The notes under the pieces were generated by a model. It was given only the letters and a program-made list of their open reading frames with translations, made no database searches and had not been told where the DNA came from. Position numbers and translations under genes: made by a program. From positions 124,001 to 188,000 of the forward strand of contig NZ_AKXQ01000008.1 of the NCBI RefSeq assembly GCF_000276805.1: a stretch of 64,000 nt of DNA. The letters run 5' to 3'. The stretch is from Moritella dasanensis ArB 0140 (lineage in GTDB: Bacteria > Pseudomonadota > Gammaproteobacteria > Enterobacterales > Moritellaceae). Below, one piece after another: positions 44,706-53,927 of the stretch (position 1 is its first letter; every line of letters begins with the position of its first letter).

Positions 44706-45596
44706 ATGAGTGACGTGAGTTTAGATAAAGTCGGTTTAATCGTTGAAGGTGGCGGGTTAAGAGCCATGTTTGGCGCGGGTGTATTAGATCATTTCCTCAC
44801 GTGTGCTATTCATTTTCCCTATGTGTCAGGCGTATCTGCAGGCGCGCTTTATTCGGCTTCGTATGTGTCTAAGCAGCATAAACGTAACTTGAATATTCAG
44901 CTTGAATACCATGATGATCCCCGTTATATGGGCATGAAACATCTGCTTAAAACCGGCAGTTATGTCAATACCCCTTTTACTTTTCATGCCATGGCCAAAC
45001 AGTTGGTGCCGTATGACTTTGATATGTTGTTTAATATGAAAGAAGTATTCGAAATAGGGGCGTTTAATTGTAAAACCGGCAAGACTGATTATTTTTCTTC
45101 GCAACAGTTAACCACCCAAGATCAGGTTTTAGACAGCCTTATTGCGACCTCGAGTTTACCGTTTATTTCTAAACCCATGATGATTAATAATATGCCTTAT
45201 CTTGATGGCGGCATATTGGATGCTATTCCAGCTGAGCATGCTTTTGAATCGGGTTGTGATCGTTTGGTCATTATTTTAAGTCAGCATGATAGTTACCGAA
45301 AATCAGCCATGAAAATGGACTTGGCTTGTCGTATTGCTTGTTACAAATACCCGAAGTTATATCAAGCGCTGCATGCACGTCATGACAATTATAATAACGC
45401 CTTAGATAAGATTGCAGAGTGGGAACGCCAAGGTAAAGTCTTTGTGATTCGCCCCCAAGCACCGTCAGACATTTCGCGCTTAGAGAAAGACAAACATAAG
45501 GTCAAATTGCGATATGAAGAAGGGGTTGCTGAAGCGCAAGCAAGCTGGGGAGCACTGCAACAATGGCTAGCGACTCCCGTGCTTGAGCTTACTTAA
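44706..45596 (+). CDS. Patatin-like phospholipase (RssA/YjjU type)
   Basis: 296 residues from the ATG at 44706, which has GGAG with 6-nt spacing; longer in-frame starts up to 44637 lack one. The patatin elements are complete: oxyanion loop EGGGLRAMFGAG, nucleophile Ser in VSGVSAGALYSAS, and the dyad Asp in YLDGGILDAIP. It should hydrolyse phospholipid or acyl esters in the cytoplasm or at the membrane, like E. coli YjjU. Substrate not known. The stop codon lies inside an 11-bp triple repeat. Confidence 0.88.
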   Translation: MSDVSLDKVGLIVEGGGLRAMFGAGVLDHFLTCAIHFPYVSGVSAGALYSASYVSKQHKRNLNIQLEYHDDPRYMGMKHLLKTGSYVNTPFTFHAMAKQLVPYDFDMLFNMKEVFEIGAFNCKTGKTDYFSSQQLTTQDQVLDSLIATSSLPFISKPMMINNMPYLDGGILDAIPAEHAFESGCDRLVIILSQHDSYRKSAMKMDLACRIACYKYPKLYQALHARHDNYNNALDKIAEWERQGKVFVIRPQAPSDISRLEKDKHKVKLRYEEGVAEAQASWGALQQWLATPVLELT

Positions 45597-45620
45597 TTCT
45601 TACTTAATTCTTACTCAAGT
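45588..45620. repeat. 11-bp tandem repeat, three copies, over patatin stop codon
   Basis: CTTACTTAATT at 45588 and 45599, then CTTACTCAAGT at 45610. The TAA stop codon (45594-45596) is in the first unit. Confidence 0.9.
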
Positions 45621-45632
45621 TTAAAGCTAACG

Positions 45633-46244
45633 CTAGTTTCGTTCCAGTCCTGGGAAATGACTGAGCGCGAGATCGGCTACACATTGTAATTCTGCGGCAG
45701 TAATGCCGTTTGTTGCCTGAATTGTCATACCTTGAATAATCGTCGCGAGGTATTGGGCAAGTACGTCGGCACTGTAGTCGGTGGTTAAATCACCTTGTTG
45801 TAAAGCGGCTTCAAAGCGTTTTTTCAGATCGTTTTGATGTTCTAATCGGCGATTAATTAAGGCCTGCTTTACCGATTCGCTGGCATCGCTCCCCGTTAAT
45901 GCACTCTGAATTATCATGCAACCTTGTGGATTACTGTGATCGGTAAAACTTTGTGCTGCGCCATTCAACATCGCAGCAACCATGGTTTTTGCCGTTGTTT
46001 CTGCCAATGCGGCACGGAAAAACCCACAGGGTCTTTGCTCATATAAATCAACGACCTTTATGAACAACTCTTCTTTATTTCCAAATGTAGAATACAGACT
46101 TGGCTTGTTGATCCCCATCGCTTGGGTTAGATCAGTCAGTGATGTACCTTCATAACCTTTAGCCCAAAATACCGCTAATGCCTTTTCTAAAACGTCATCA
46201 ACATCAAAGCTTTTAGGACGACCAACGCAACTGCTTTTAGACAT
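45633..46244 (-). CDS. TetR-family repressor of RND efflux operon
   Basis: 203 residues from the Met at 46244 (AAGGG upstream); an in-frame Met at 46271 would add 9 residues. The N-terminal TetR HTH is clear (VLEKALAVFWAKGYEGTSLTDLTQAMGINKPSLYSTFGNKEELF), followed by a helical ligand domain of the TetR_C_16/AcrR-like type. It diverges from the RND adaptor/pump genes, and four copies of a GTACCG-type palindrome lie between, so it most likely represses them and itself until a toxic compound binds. Ligand unknown. Confidence 0.87.
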   Translation of the reverse strand: MSKSSCVGRPKSFDVDDVLEKALAVFWAKGYEGTSLTDLTQAMGINKPSLYSTFGNKEELFIKVVDLYEQRPCGFFRAALAETTAKTMVAAMLNGAAQSFTDHSNPQGCMIIQSALTGSDASESVKQALINRRLEHQNDLKKRFEAALQQGDLTTDYSADVLAQYLATIIQGMTIQATNGITAAELQCVADLALSHFPGLERN

Positions 46245-46358
46245 ATTTTTTAGCCCTTTTATTACCTTCATTTATGCGCATAGGATAGACAGTGTGTCGT
46301 CTTCTGTCCAGTGACTTTACAGATAATAACCATTGACTCTATTATAAAAATATATATC

Positions 46359-46465
46359 ATACCGGTCAGTACAAAATAAATAGTACCGGTCGGTACAAAA
46401 TAAATTGTACCGAATGGTATGTAATTGTGTGTTGACCAGCACGTAATAATCATACCCGTCGGTAT
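46359..46465. promoter_or_regulatory. Array of four TetR-type operator palindromes
   Basis: 14-bp palindromes at 46359 (ATACCGGTCAGTAC), 46383 (GTACCGGTCGGTAC), 46407 (GTACCGAATGGTAT) and 46452 (ATACCCGTCGGTAT). The first three are exactly 24 bp apart. They occupy the space between the divergent tetR and RND adaptor genes. Confidence 0.8.
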
Positions 46466-46528
46466 CAACTGATACACAATATCTTGATTTGCTGATTACA
46501 AAACAATGTAACGAAGGGACGTCACCAC

Positions 46529-47755
46529 ATGAAAAAAAGTAATATATTCCGTACATTTATGCTCACCAGTTTAACCGCGCTGGTATTAACCGCATGCGGT
46601 ACTGAGACATCAGCACCGGAAGCGCAGGCGAGACCAGCACCTAAAGTGAGTGTCGCCATAGTGATAAATGAATCGGTTACTGAATGGGATGAGTTTACTG
46701 GCCGTTTAGAAGCGCCAGAGCAGGTTACTTTGATCCCGCGTGTTTCAGGTTACATTAATGCAGTGAGTTTTGATGAAGGTGCCGTCGTTAAGAAAGGCGC
46801 TACATTATTTCAAATCGATCCGAGTGTCTTTACCGCTGAAGTACAGCGCTTAAAAGCAAAGTTAAGCAGCGCCAAAATCGCGGAGAAATTGGCGAAGAAT
46901 GATTACGATCGTGCGTTTAAATTATATAAAAAGAAAGCAGTATCAGAAGAATTAATCGATACCCGTCAAGCGAATATGCATCAAACCACCGCGGAAGTGG
47001 CGTCGGTTAAAGCCGCGTTAGTCAGTGCTGAACTCAACCTTGCTTATACTCAGGTTAAAGCACCGATTGCTGGGCGTGTGTCTTATGCCAATGTGACGAT
47101 GGGTAATTATGTAACAGCAGGTAAAACAGAGTTAACCAGCCTAGTATCGACTGCCCATATGTACGCTTATTTTGATGTTGATGAACAAACTTACCTTAAA
47201 TATGTGCAGTTAACGACGCAGCGTAAACGTAATGACCAACGTTCTGATGGCAACCCTGTGTTTATGGCACTGGCAAATGAAAACGATTTTACCCACACCG
47301 GGGTGATTGATTTTGTTGATAATGCGATTAACCACACCACAGGTACGATCCGAGTCAGAGCGCGCTTTGCTAATCAAGACAATGATTTATTACCGGGCTT
47401 ATTCACCCGTTTACGGATTGCCGGTAGTGCCACTTACGATGGTATTTTGGTCGACGATAAAGCCATTGGCACCGACTTAAATAACAAATTTGTGTTGGTT
47501 GTCGATGCGGATAATAAACTGCAATACCGTGGCGTTGATTTGGGTGAAAAAGTCCAAGGCCTGCGGATCATCAAGCAAGGTCTTGTTGCAGACGACAAGA
47601 TCGTGGTGAATGGTTTGCAAAAGGTACGTCCAAATATGGTTATCGAACCGAATATGGTTGAGATGGCGACGGCAGATAATTTATCGGCATTACGTCACGG
47701 ACAAGCGGTATTGGAACAAGCGCGCGAATTAATATTAACCCGCGTGGCTAAATAG
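46529..47755 (+). CDS. RND efflux periplasmic adaptor lipoprotein (AcrA/MexA-like)
   Basis: 408 residues with a lipoprotein signal ending LVLTAC. Order of domains: beta-barrel/lipoyl halves (LIPRVSGYINAVSFDEGAVVKKGATLFQID and LAYTQVKAPIAGRVSYANVTMGNYV) on either side of a helical hairpin (~110-165), then the beta-barrel and membrane-proximal domains. It bridges the inner membrane RND pump to an outer membrane channel; no TolC-type gene is in this operon, so a shared one is presumably used. Cotranscribed with the pump gene 66 nt downstream and controlled by the adjacent TetR. Confidence 0.9.
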   Translation: MKKSNIFRTFMLTSLTALVLTACGTETSAPEAQARPAPKVSVAIVINESVTEWDEFTGRLEAPEQVTLIPRVSGYINAVSFDEGAVVKKGATLFQIDPSVFTAEVQRLKAKLSSAKIAEKLAKNDYDRAFKLYKKKAVSEELIDTRQANMHQTTAEVASVKAALVSAELNLAYTQVKAPIAGRVSYANVTMGNYVTAGKTELTSLVSTAHMYAYFDVDEQTYLKYVQLTTQRKRNDQRSDGNPVFMALANENDFTHTGVIDFVDNAINHTTGTIRVRARFANQDNDLLPGLFTRLRIAGSATYDGILVDDKAIGTDLNNKFVLVVDADNKLQYRGVDLGEKVQGLRIIKQGLVADDKIVVNGLQKVRPNMVIEPNMVEMATADNLSALRHGQAVLEQARELILTRVAK

Positions 47756-47770
47756 ATATCGGGTTATTTG

Positions 47771-47814
47771 TAGACCTGTAATAAATAAATGTTAGACCTG
47801 CAATAGACAAGGTT
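47771..47814. repeat. 22-bp imperfect tandem repeat
   Basis: TAGACCTGTAATAAATAAAT (47771) and TAGACCTGCAATAGACAAGG (47793), two ~22-bp units between the stop of the adaptor gene and the pump gene. Confidence 0.7.
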
Positions 47815-47821
47815 GTTGAAT

Positions 47822-50800
47822 ATGTTTTCTCAGTTTTTTATTAAAAGACCCATTTTTGCAGCGGTGATCTCACTGTTGTTTTTTATCTCAGGGGCGATAG
47901 CCGTCGGTTTAATGCCGATTACTGAATACCCAGAAGTCGTACCGCCAACAGTGGTGGTATCGGCAAGTTATCCGGGTGCTAACCCGAAAGTGATTGCCGA
48001 AACAGTGGCGTCACCTTTAGAGCAAGCGATTAACGGTGTTGAAAACATGTTGTACATGTCTTCACAAGCCACTTCGGATGGTCGACTTACACTCACCGTT
48101 ACTTTTGCGATTGGTTCTGACGTTGATAAAGCCCAAAGCCAAGTACAAAGTCGTGTTGATCGTGCAATACCGCGCTTACCTGAAGAGGTACAGCGTTTTG
48201 GTGTGGTCACAGAGAAATCATCACCCGATTTAACCATGGTAGTGCATTTAACCGCGCCTGATAACCGTTATGACATGCTGTATCTATCTAACTATGCGGC
48301 GTTAAATGTACAAGACGAATTAGCGCGTATCGACGGTGTTGGTGCGGTGAATTTATTTGGTGCCGGGGAATACAGCTTACGCATTTGGTTAGATCCAAAT
48401 AAAGTGGCCTCTTTGGGACTTGCGCCTGCCGATATTATTGGCGCAGTACGTGAACAGAATAAACAAGCGGCCGCGGGTAGTTTAGGCGCGCAGCCAAGTG
48501 GCGCAGATTTTCAGTTACTGATTAATGTCAAAGGGCGTTTATCTACCCAGGAAGAATTTGAAGATATTATCATTCGGGTTGGCGAACAAGGCGAGATCAT
48601 CCGCTTAAAAGACGTTGCGCGTGTTGAACTTGGCGCGCAAACCTATGCGCTACGCTCACTACTTGATAATAAAGAAGCCGTGGCGATGGGGGTATTTCAA
48701 GCATCGGGTTCTAATGCGATCCAGATCTCTGATGACGTGCGTAGCACCATGGCACGGTTATCCCTGAACTTCCCGGATGGTTTAGAATATTCGATTGTCT
48801 ACGATCCAACCGTATTTGTACGTGGTTCGATCGAAGCGGTAGTGAAAACCTTGTTTGAAGCTGTGTTGCTGGTGGTGTTAGTGGTGGTGCTGTTTTTACA
48901 AACATGGCGCGCGTCTATTATTCCATTGGTTGCGGTACCTGTGTCCTTAGTCGGTACATTTGCCTTCATGTATATAATGGGCTTTTCATTAAACGCTTTA
49001 TCGTTATTTGGTTTGGTATTAGCCATTGGTATCGTTGTTGATGACGCGATTGTTGTGGTCGAAAATGTCGAACGTAATATTGATGATGGCCTGGATCCTG
49101 TTGCTGCAACCCAAAAAGCGATGCGCGAAGTAACCGGACCGATTGTTGCTACTACATTGGTACTTGCGGCGGTATTTATTCCAACAGCCTTTATGAGTGG
49201 TTTGACGGGGCAGTTTTATAAACAGTTTGCCTTAACGATCACTATTTCGACGTTTATTTCGGCGATTAACTCACTGACATTAAGTCCGGCATTATCGGCG
49301 TTATTGTTAAAAGGTCGAGACGAACCGAAAGACAGATTAACCCGTGGTATGGACAAGTTATTAGGCGGCTGGTTATTTGCCCCGTTTAACCGCTTGTTTA
49401 ATCGTGCATCGGCGCGCTATACCTGGTTGGTACGTAAAGTCATTCGTTTTGGCGGCATTATCGGCATCTTGTATTTCGGTTTAGTGGTATTAACTGGCGT
49501 GCAGTTTTCACAAACACCGACCGGTTATGTACCTGGACAAGACAAGCAATACTTAGTGGCGTTTGCACAATTACCTGATGCGTCATCGTTAGAGCGTACT
49601 GATGCCGTTATTCGTCGCATGTCTGATATTGCCCTTGATCATCCTGGGGTATTACATTCTGTCGCCTTCCCTGGTTTAAGTATTAACGGCTTTACTAACA
49701 GCCCGAATGCTGGCGTAGTGTTTGTTACTTTGGATGAGTTTGAAAACCGCACCACAGCTGATTTAAGTGCCAATGCGATTGCCCAGCAACTGAATCAAAA
49801 GTTTGCCGGTATTGAAGACGCGTTTATTGCGATTTTCCCACCACCCCCGGTACAAGGACTTGGGACTATTGGCGGTTTCCGTTTGCAAATTCAGGACAAA
49901 GCTAACTTAGGTTATGAAGCCTTATACAAAGCCACGCAAGCGGTACAGTATAAAGCCTGGGCAACCCCTGAATTAGCGGGCGTATTTTCAAGTTATCAGG
50001 TCAATGTACCGCAACTTGATTTAGATATTGATCGTACTAAAGCCAAGCAACAAGGTGTGTCTATCGATCAAATATTTCAAACCCTGCAAACTTACATGGG
50101 GTCGACGTATGTGAATGATTTCAACTTGTTTGGCCGTACCTATCAGGTAACGATGCAAGCAGATGAAGCATTCCGCCAAACGCCAGAGCAAGTGAGTCAG
50201 CTTAAGGTGCCGAATGACCAGGGTGATATGGTGCCGTTGGGCTCGTTTATTAACATTACCCAGTCATCAGGACCCGATCGTGTGATGCGCTATAACGGCT
50301 ATACGACAGCCGAGATCAATGGTGGCCCTGCACCGGGCGTCAGTACGGGTCAGGCGCAAGCAGCGATTGAAAAGATCCTTGATGAGACCTTACCGATTGG
50401 GATGAGTTATGAGTGGACTGAAATTACCTATCAGCAGATCCTGGCTGGTGATACCGGTATGTTGGTTTTCCCCTTGATTATCTTGTTAGTGTTCTTGGTG
50501 TTAGCGGCGCAATATGAGAGCTTGAGTTTGCCATTGGCGATCATCTTGATTATTCCAATGACGATACTGTCTGCGATCAGTGGGGTACTGATGTACGGCG
50601 GTGATAACAACATATTCACTCAAATCGGCTTAATCGTGCTCGTCGGCCTTGCTACTAAAAATGCCATTTTGATTGTCGAATTTGCCAAAGAAAAGCAAGA
50701 TGCGGGGTTGAATACCCTGGATGCTATTTTAGAAGCGGCAAGGTTACGTTTACGTCCTATCTTGATGACATCGTTTGCCTTCATCATGGGGGTTGTACCT

Positions 50801-51019
50801 ATGGTATTGTCCACGGGCGCAGGTGCAGAAATGCGTCAAGCGATGGGCGTGGCGGTATTCTCGGGTATGATCGGGGTAACTATCTTCGGCTTAATTCTAA
50901 CGCCGTTATTTTATTATGCCTTGGCCAAACGCGGTGAAAAGCAGAATGAAAAGAAAAGCCTTGATAATAGTAGCCTTGATAACAGCAGTGAAAAGCATGC
51001 TGAGTTAAGCTCGGATTAG
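47822..51019 (+). CDS. RND multidrug efflux pump, HAE1 family (AcrB/MexB-like)
   Basis: 1065 residues from ATG at 47822 (AAGG 10 nt upstream); a TTG 9 nt earlier is in frame. Twelve membrane helices and two large periplasmic loops; starts MFSQFFIKRPIFAAVISLLFF, a hallmark of HAE1 pumps. The proton-relay Asp pair is present in LAIGIVVDDAIVVVENVERN (TM4), and Lys in TM10 (GLATKNAILIVEFAK). It exports drugs or toxic organics using the proton gradient. The C-terminal tail contains a duplicated 15-bp unit giving SLDNS twice. Operon partner of the adaptor lipoprotein. Confidence 0.92.
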   Translation: MFSQFFIKRPIFAAVISLLFFISGAIAVGLMPITEYPEVVPPTVVVSASYPGANPKVIAETVASPLEQAINGVENMLYMSSQATSDGRLTLTVTFAIGSDVDKAQSQVQSRVDRAIPRLPEEVQRFGVVTEKSSPDLTMVVHLTAPDNRYDMLYLSNYAALNVQDELARIDGVGAVNLFGAGEYSLRIWLDPNKVASLGLAPADIIGAVREQNKQAAAGSLGAQPSGADFQLLINVKGRLSTQEEFEDIIIRVGEQGEIIRLKDVARVELGAQTYALRSLLDNKEAVAMGVFQASGSNAIQISDDVRSTMARLSLNFPDGLEYSIVYDPTVFVRGSIEAVVKTLFEAVLLVVLVVVLFLQTWRASIIPLVAVPVSLVGTFAFMYIMGFSLNALSLFGLVLAIGIVVDDAIVVVENVERNIDDGLDPVAATQKAMREVTGPIVATTLVLAAVFIPTAFMSGLTGQFYKQFALTITISTFISAINSLTLSPALSALLLKGRDEPKDRLTRGMDKLLGGWLFAPFNRLFNRASARYTWLVRKVIRFGGIIGILYFGLVVLTGVQFSQTPTGYVPGQDKQYLVAFAQLPDASSLERTDAVIRRMSDIALDHPGVLHSVAFPGLSINGFTNSPNAGVVFVTLDEFENRTTADLSANAIAQQLNQKFAGIEDAFIAIFPPPPVQGLGTIGGFRLQIQDKANLGYEALYKATQAVQYKAWATPELAGVFSSYQVNVPQLDLDIDRTKAKQQGVSIDQIFQTLQTYMGSTYVNDFNLFGRTYQVTMQADEAFRQTPEQVSQLKVPNDQGDMVPLGSFINITQSSGPDRVMRYNGYTTAEINGGPAPGVSTGQAQAAIEKILDETLPIGMSYEWTEITYQQILAGDTGMLVFPLIILLVFLVLAAQYESLSLPLAIILIIPMTILSAISGVLMYGGDNNIFTQIGLIVLVGLATKNAILIVEFAKEKQDAGLNTLDAILEAARLRLRPILMTSFAFIMGVVPMVLSTGAGAEMRQAMGVAVFSGMIGVTIFGLILTPLFYYALAKRGEKQNEKKSLDNSSLDNSSEKHAELSSD
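50957..50986 (+). repeat. 15-bp tandem duplication in RND C-terminal tail
   Basis: AGCCTTGATAATAGT followed by AGCCTTGATAACAGC, coding SLDNS-SLDNS about 15 codons before the stop codon. Confidence 0.8.
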
Positions 51020-51052
51020 GGCTTAACTATCTAAAGCTAAAGCTAACCAAGC

Positions 51053-51084
51053 AAAAGGCGATATCATGTTGATATCGCCTTTTT
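51053..51084. terminator. Rho-independent terminator, bidirectional
   Basis: AAAAGGCGATATCA pairs with TGATATCGCCTTTTT (14 bp, 3-nt loop), serving the RND operon and the converging DUF3157 gene. Confidence 0.9.
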
Positions 51085-51093
51085 GTTGTAAAA

Positions 51094-51663
51094 CTAGCGG
51101 GTTTCTACAGCAATAATAGTAAAGCTGATGAATTGTTTCTGCCATTGGCTGGCATTGATATCATCAAGCTTGAAGGTGCGGCTCACACGCTGCTGACCTT
51201 TACGTAAATACGTTTCCGGTAATCTATTTTGAGCCTGCCAGACATCAAACTCACTGGTTGTCATTTTATTGCCACTATCGTCAAACAATGTTGCCGCAAT
51301 GGTCACTTTGAGCACGGTTAATGGCGAGTTATTTGTAATGTCGAAATTAAGGCCTAATTCACTATCATCCCAACTGGCTGATTTAAATGTCACGCGAACA
51401 CCTTGAGATACATGGGTGGTCATTAATGCTGTGTTAGCCATTGCCGCAGGGGTTAATTGCGGTGCTAATGACGCCGTTTTTGTCTTTGTAGCAGTATTCG
51501 CATCAGTTTTCGGCTGATTCAACAATACATATTGCCAAGTGAAATCGTCATTCAACACCACTTCAGTACCGTCTTCAAGGACGATTCGCGTTAACTCGGT
51601 GGTGGCGGCAACACTGGCAGAGAAAAGTAAACAGCAGGCAATAATATAGGCTTTGTTAAACAT
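51094..51663 (-). CDS. DUF3157 family exported protein
   Basis: 189 residues with a signal peptide (IIACCLLFSASVAA-TTE). The RIVLEDGTEVVLNDDFTWQYV start of the mature domain and the VRVTFKSASWDDSELGLNFDITNNSPLTVLKVTI block match DUF3157, a family largely confined to Vibrio and relatives. The second block resembles an immunoglobulin-like FxxLxG/LPxxY domain for envelope interactions. Function unknown. Monocistronic. Confidence 0.8.
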   Translation of the reverse strand: MFNKAYIIACCLLFSASVAATTELTRIVLEDGTEVVLNDDFTWQYVLLNQPKTDANTATKTKTASLAPQLTPAAMANTALMTTHVSQGVRVTFKSASWDDSELGLNFDITNNSPLTVLKVTIAATLFDDSGNKMTTSEFDVWQAQNRLPETYLRKGQQRVSRTFKLDDINASQWQKQFISFTIIAVETR

Positions 51664-52218
51664 GGTTATGCTTCCGATGGTGAGTGTTTTAATTATAAAC
51701 GTGTTGATAATAGTGCAAATAACAACAGCGAGAGTTTAACAAAGCACTATTGTGCATGCTACTAACGTGATGGGCTTATTTTATTTTTATTAATTTGTAG
51801 ATGATAACTATTCGTATTTGTGGTTATATAGGCGTGGATAACAGAGGTTTATTGTTCAATCTAATCTTAAGTTGATACTAATAACTTAGATTGGTATGGC
51901 ATGCTTATTGCTTCGTTTTATACGTTATGATGGTTTATTGACACGCTCGGGTGAGCTTGAGCTATATGTTATATTTTCTGTTTTTGTGGTGAACGACATA
52001 GTGTTGTTATTGTGTAAGCGTTAATATGCGCAGCTAGAATTTATGGTTATACATGTTAGTACTTGATTGTGATTTATTATAATAGATTATTAATCACGAC
52101 CAGCAATGTGTAATGTCAGTGGTTTTGAATGAAAATTCAGTGGTTGTATTCTTTACTGCTAAGTTACTCGAGGTAACGCAGTGAAAGTGTCATTTTATTA
52201 TTGAGGTATGTTAAACAA
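51664..52218. other. 555-nt intergenic region
   Basis: Divergent gap between the DUF3157 gene and the coiled-coil membrane gene. It contains an inverted repeat CAATCTAA (51857-51864) / TTAGATTG (51886-51893) with further internal pairing (AAGTT/AACTT). No ORF with a ribosome binding site and no other recognised signal; the length would allow an unrecognised small RNA. Confidence 0.5.
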
Positions 52219-53676
52219 ATGAGCGATATCATAGGAACTGGTCAAAATGCCGGTAAAGTTAGTGATACGGAAGTTGATGAACTGAACAAACATAGTCGAT
52301 TTTTACGTAAAATCGCCTGGTTAGTTGAGATTATAGTGGTCTTTATCGGTCTTTGTATTTCAGTGTCATTAATGACAAGTGATAATGATTTAACCAGTGC
52401 ATTCACATTGGCAGCGCCTTTTGTGATGATCTCGTTGGTAGAATTAACCAAGATCCCGTTTGTGATAGGGCTTTGGCATTCACGTAAATCATTCCCTATG
52501 TATTTGTTGATCATTAGTTTCTTGTGTCTTATTACCTTTGAAACCTTACTTAATGGTTTTGAACGCGCATTCTCATCTATTAATAGTCAAATTAATCTCA
52601 GTGAAATTGAGATCAGCAAGATTGAGAATCAGATCAAAATTAATGAAGATAATATCGTTATTGCATTGCAAGATTACAATATTAAAACGCAGCAAATTGA
52701 CAGTGATAAGACGGCTGTTAATGAAAGCTATCAATCGCAATACGCTTATGAAGTACGACGTAATAAGTACTTATCAAAAAATGTCCCGCAGTTAAGCAAG
52801 GCGCTAGCAGAAAAAAGACAGCAGTTAATTCAGCTTAAAATTGAAAAGTCAGAGTTGTTACAAGAGCTATCACTGAAGAAAGAGCAGCGTTTTAAATCAT
52901 CGATGGAACGTACTGAAAATGGTGCTAATTTAGTGCAGGCGGAGCGTACTCGTTTATTAGCACAGCTTGATAAGCTGAACGCCGACAAGATTGTCGCGTT
53001 AGATGATTCGAACTTCTTTACTTCACCTGCAGTGAAAAAAGATTACGATGAAAAAATCCGTTATGTTGAAACACAGATTAATAACATCAATAACAACACG
53101 ATTATTGCTAAAGATAACACACCAGATTTAGAGTCTGTTAAGTTTCTTGACGGTTATTATGCGGATTTACTCGGATTAAAAGATGACATGATCCAGCAGA
53201 AGAACGACGAAGTAAAACAACTTAGCCGTAGTTATAAAAATGCGGTAAGTGCAAGTAATAGCAATTTAGCCGTTAAACAAAAGAAACTGGCTAATAATAA
53301 ATATACTGCGTTACTTGATTTAGAGGCGAAGCGTGAGCAAGCGGATGTGCAATTCTTAAGTGAGAAAGATTACATTAAAGAGATCAAGCAAAATAACATG
53401 ACCCTACGTTATGATATCCGCGTGATCGAAATAGAAGCGAACACGATGGCCTTATCTAACCAGGTTTATCGTATGGCGTCTTATATCGATAATGTTGACC
53501 ACTACAAAGAAGTGAAAACAGAAACGTTAACATTGGTTGGTTTGGTCTGGTTTGGTTCATTAGCCTTAATTGGTTCTATTACGGGTATCGCCTTAACCTT
53601 GTCAGGTTTACACCTTAATAGCCTTGCTAAAAAACGAGCGCAAAAAGCGCGCGTCTATTTAACAGATGAAAGCTAA
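52219..53676 (+). CDS. Coiled-coil membrane protein, function unknown
   Basis: 485 residues from ATG at 52219; a TTG at 52201 is in frame but upstream of any ribosome binding site. Three N-terminal membrane helices (~33-52, ~62-84, ~93-112), a ~310-residue region rich in Lys/Glu/Gln/Asn heptads (INSQINLSEIEISKIENQIK onward) predicted as coiled coil, and a C-terminal helix (~440-466: LVGLVWFGSLALIGSITGIAL) plus a basic tail. Topology recalls DUF4407-like proteins, but I cannot assign a family. It is followed by an FtsZ-like gene, with a terminator between, so the link is positional only. Confidence 0.65.
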   Translation: MSDIIGTGQNAGKVSDTEVDELNKHSRFLRKIAWLVEIIVVFIGLCISVSLMTSDNDLTSAFTLAAPFVMISLVELTKIPFVIGLWHSRKSFPMYLLIISFLCLITFETLLNGFERAFSSINSQINLSEIEISKIENQIKINEDNIVIALQDYNIKTQQIDSDKTAVNESYQSQYAYEVRRNKYLSKNVPQLSKALAEKRQQLIQLKIEKSELLQELSLKKEQRFKSSMERTENGANLVQAERTRLLAQLDKLNADKIVALDDSNFFTSPAVKKDYDEKIRYVETQINNINNNTIIAKDNTPDLESVKFLDGYYADLLGLKDDMIQQKNDEVKQLSRSYKNAVSASNSNLAVKQKKLANNKYTALLDLEAKREQADVQFLSEKDYIKEIKQNNMTLRYDIRVIEIEANTMALSNQVYRMASYIDNVDHYKEVKTETLTLVGLVWFGSLALIGSITGIALTLSGLHLNSLAKKRAQKARVYLTDES

Positions 53677-53688
53677 CAGATGAAAGTT
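53661..53688. repeat. 14-bp tandem duplication over stop codon
   Basis: AACAGATGAAAGCT (53661-53674) then AACAGATGAAAGTT (53675-53688); the stop codon TAA of the coiled-coil gene (53674-53676) spans the junction. Confidence 0.85.
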
Positions 53689-53753
53689 AACTGATGGCAG
53701 CGACAGTCGGCTAATTCATTTAGCTTACCAGAACCGTTATCGGTATTAATCGT

Positions 53754-53779
53754 AAGCCTGCCATGTGCAGGCTTTTTTA
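53754..53779 (+). terminator. Rho-independent terminator
   Basis: AAGCCTGC / GCAGGCTT with a 5-nt loop and T6, 78 nt after the coiled-coil gene. Confidence 0.88.
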
Positions 53780-53927
53780 TAACTTATTTTTGTTATGAAG
53801 GTTTAATTTTATTACCCATAAAGAGGTTTATGTCACTTAATTTAGTAAATAATAGTTATTTTTTAACGACTTTCCTTATTTTATTCCATAATATTAATAT
53901 GAGTTGAGGATATCAAAGGGAATTTGT

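Noticed and set aside
46268-46556. Two overlapping minus-strand open frames between tetR and the RND adaptor
   Set aside because: Their peptides are repetitive because they translate the 24-bp operator array; no ribosome binding site.
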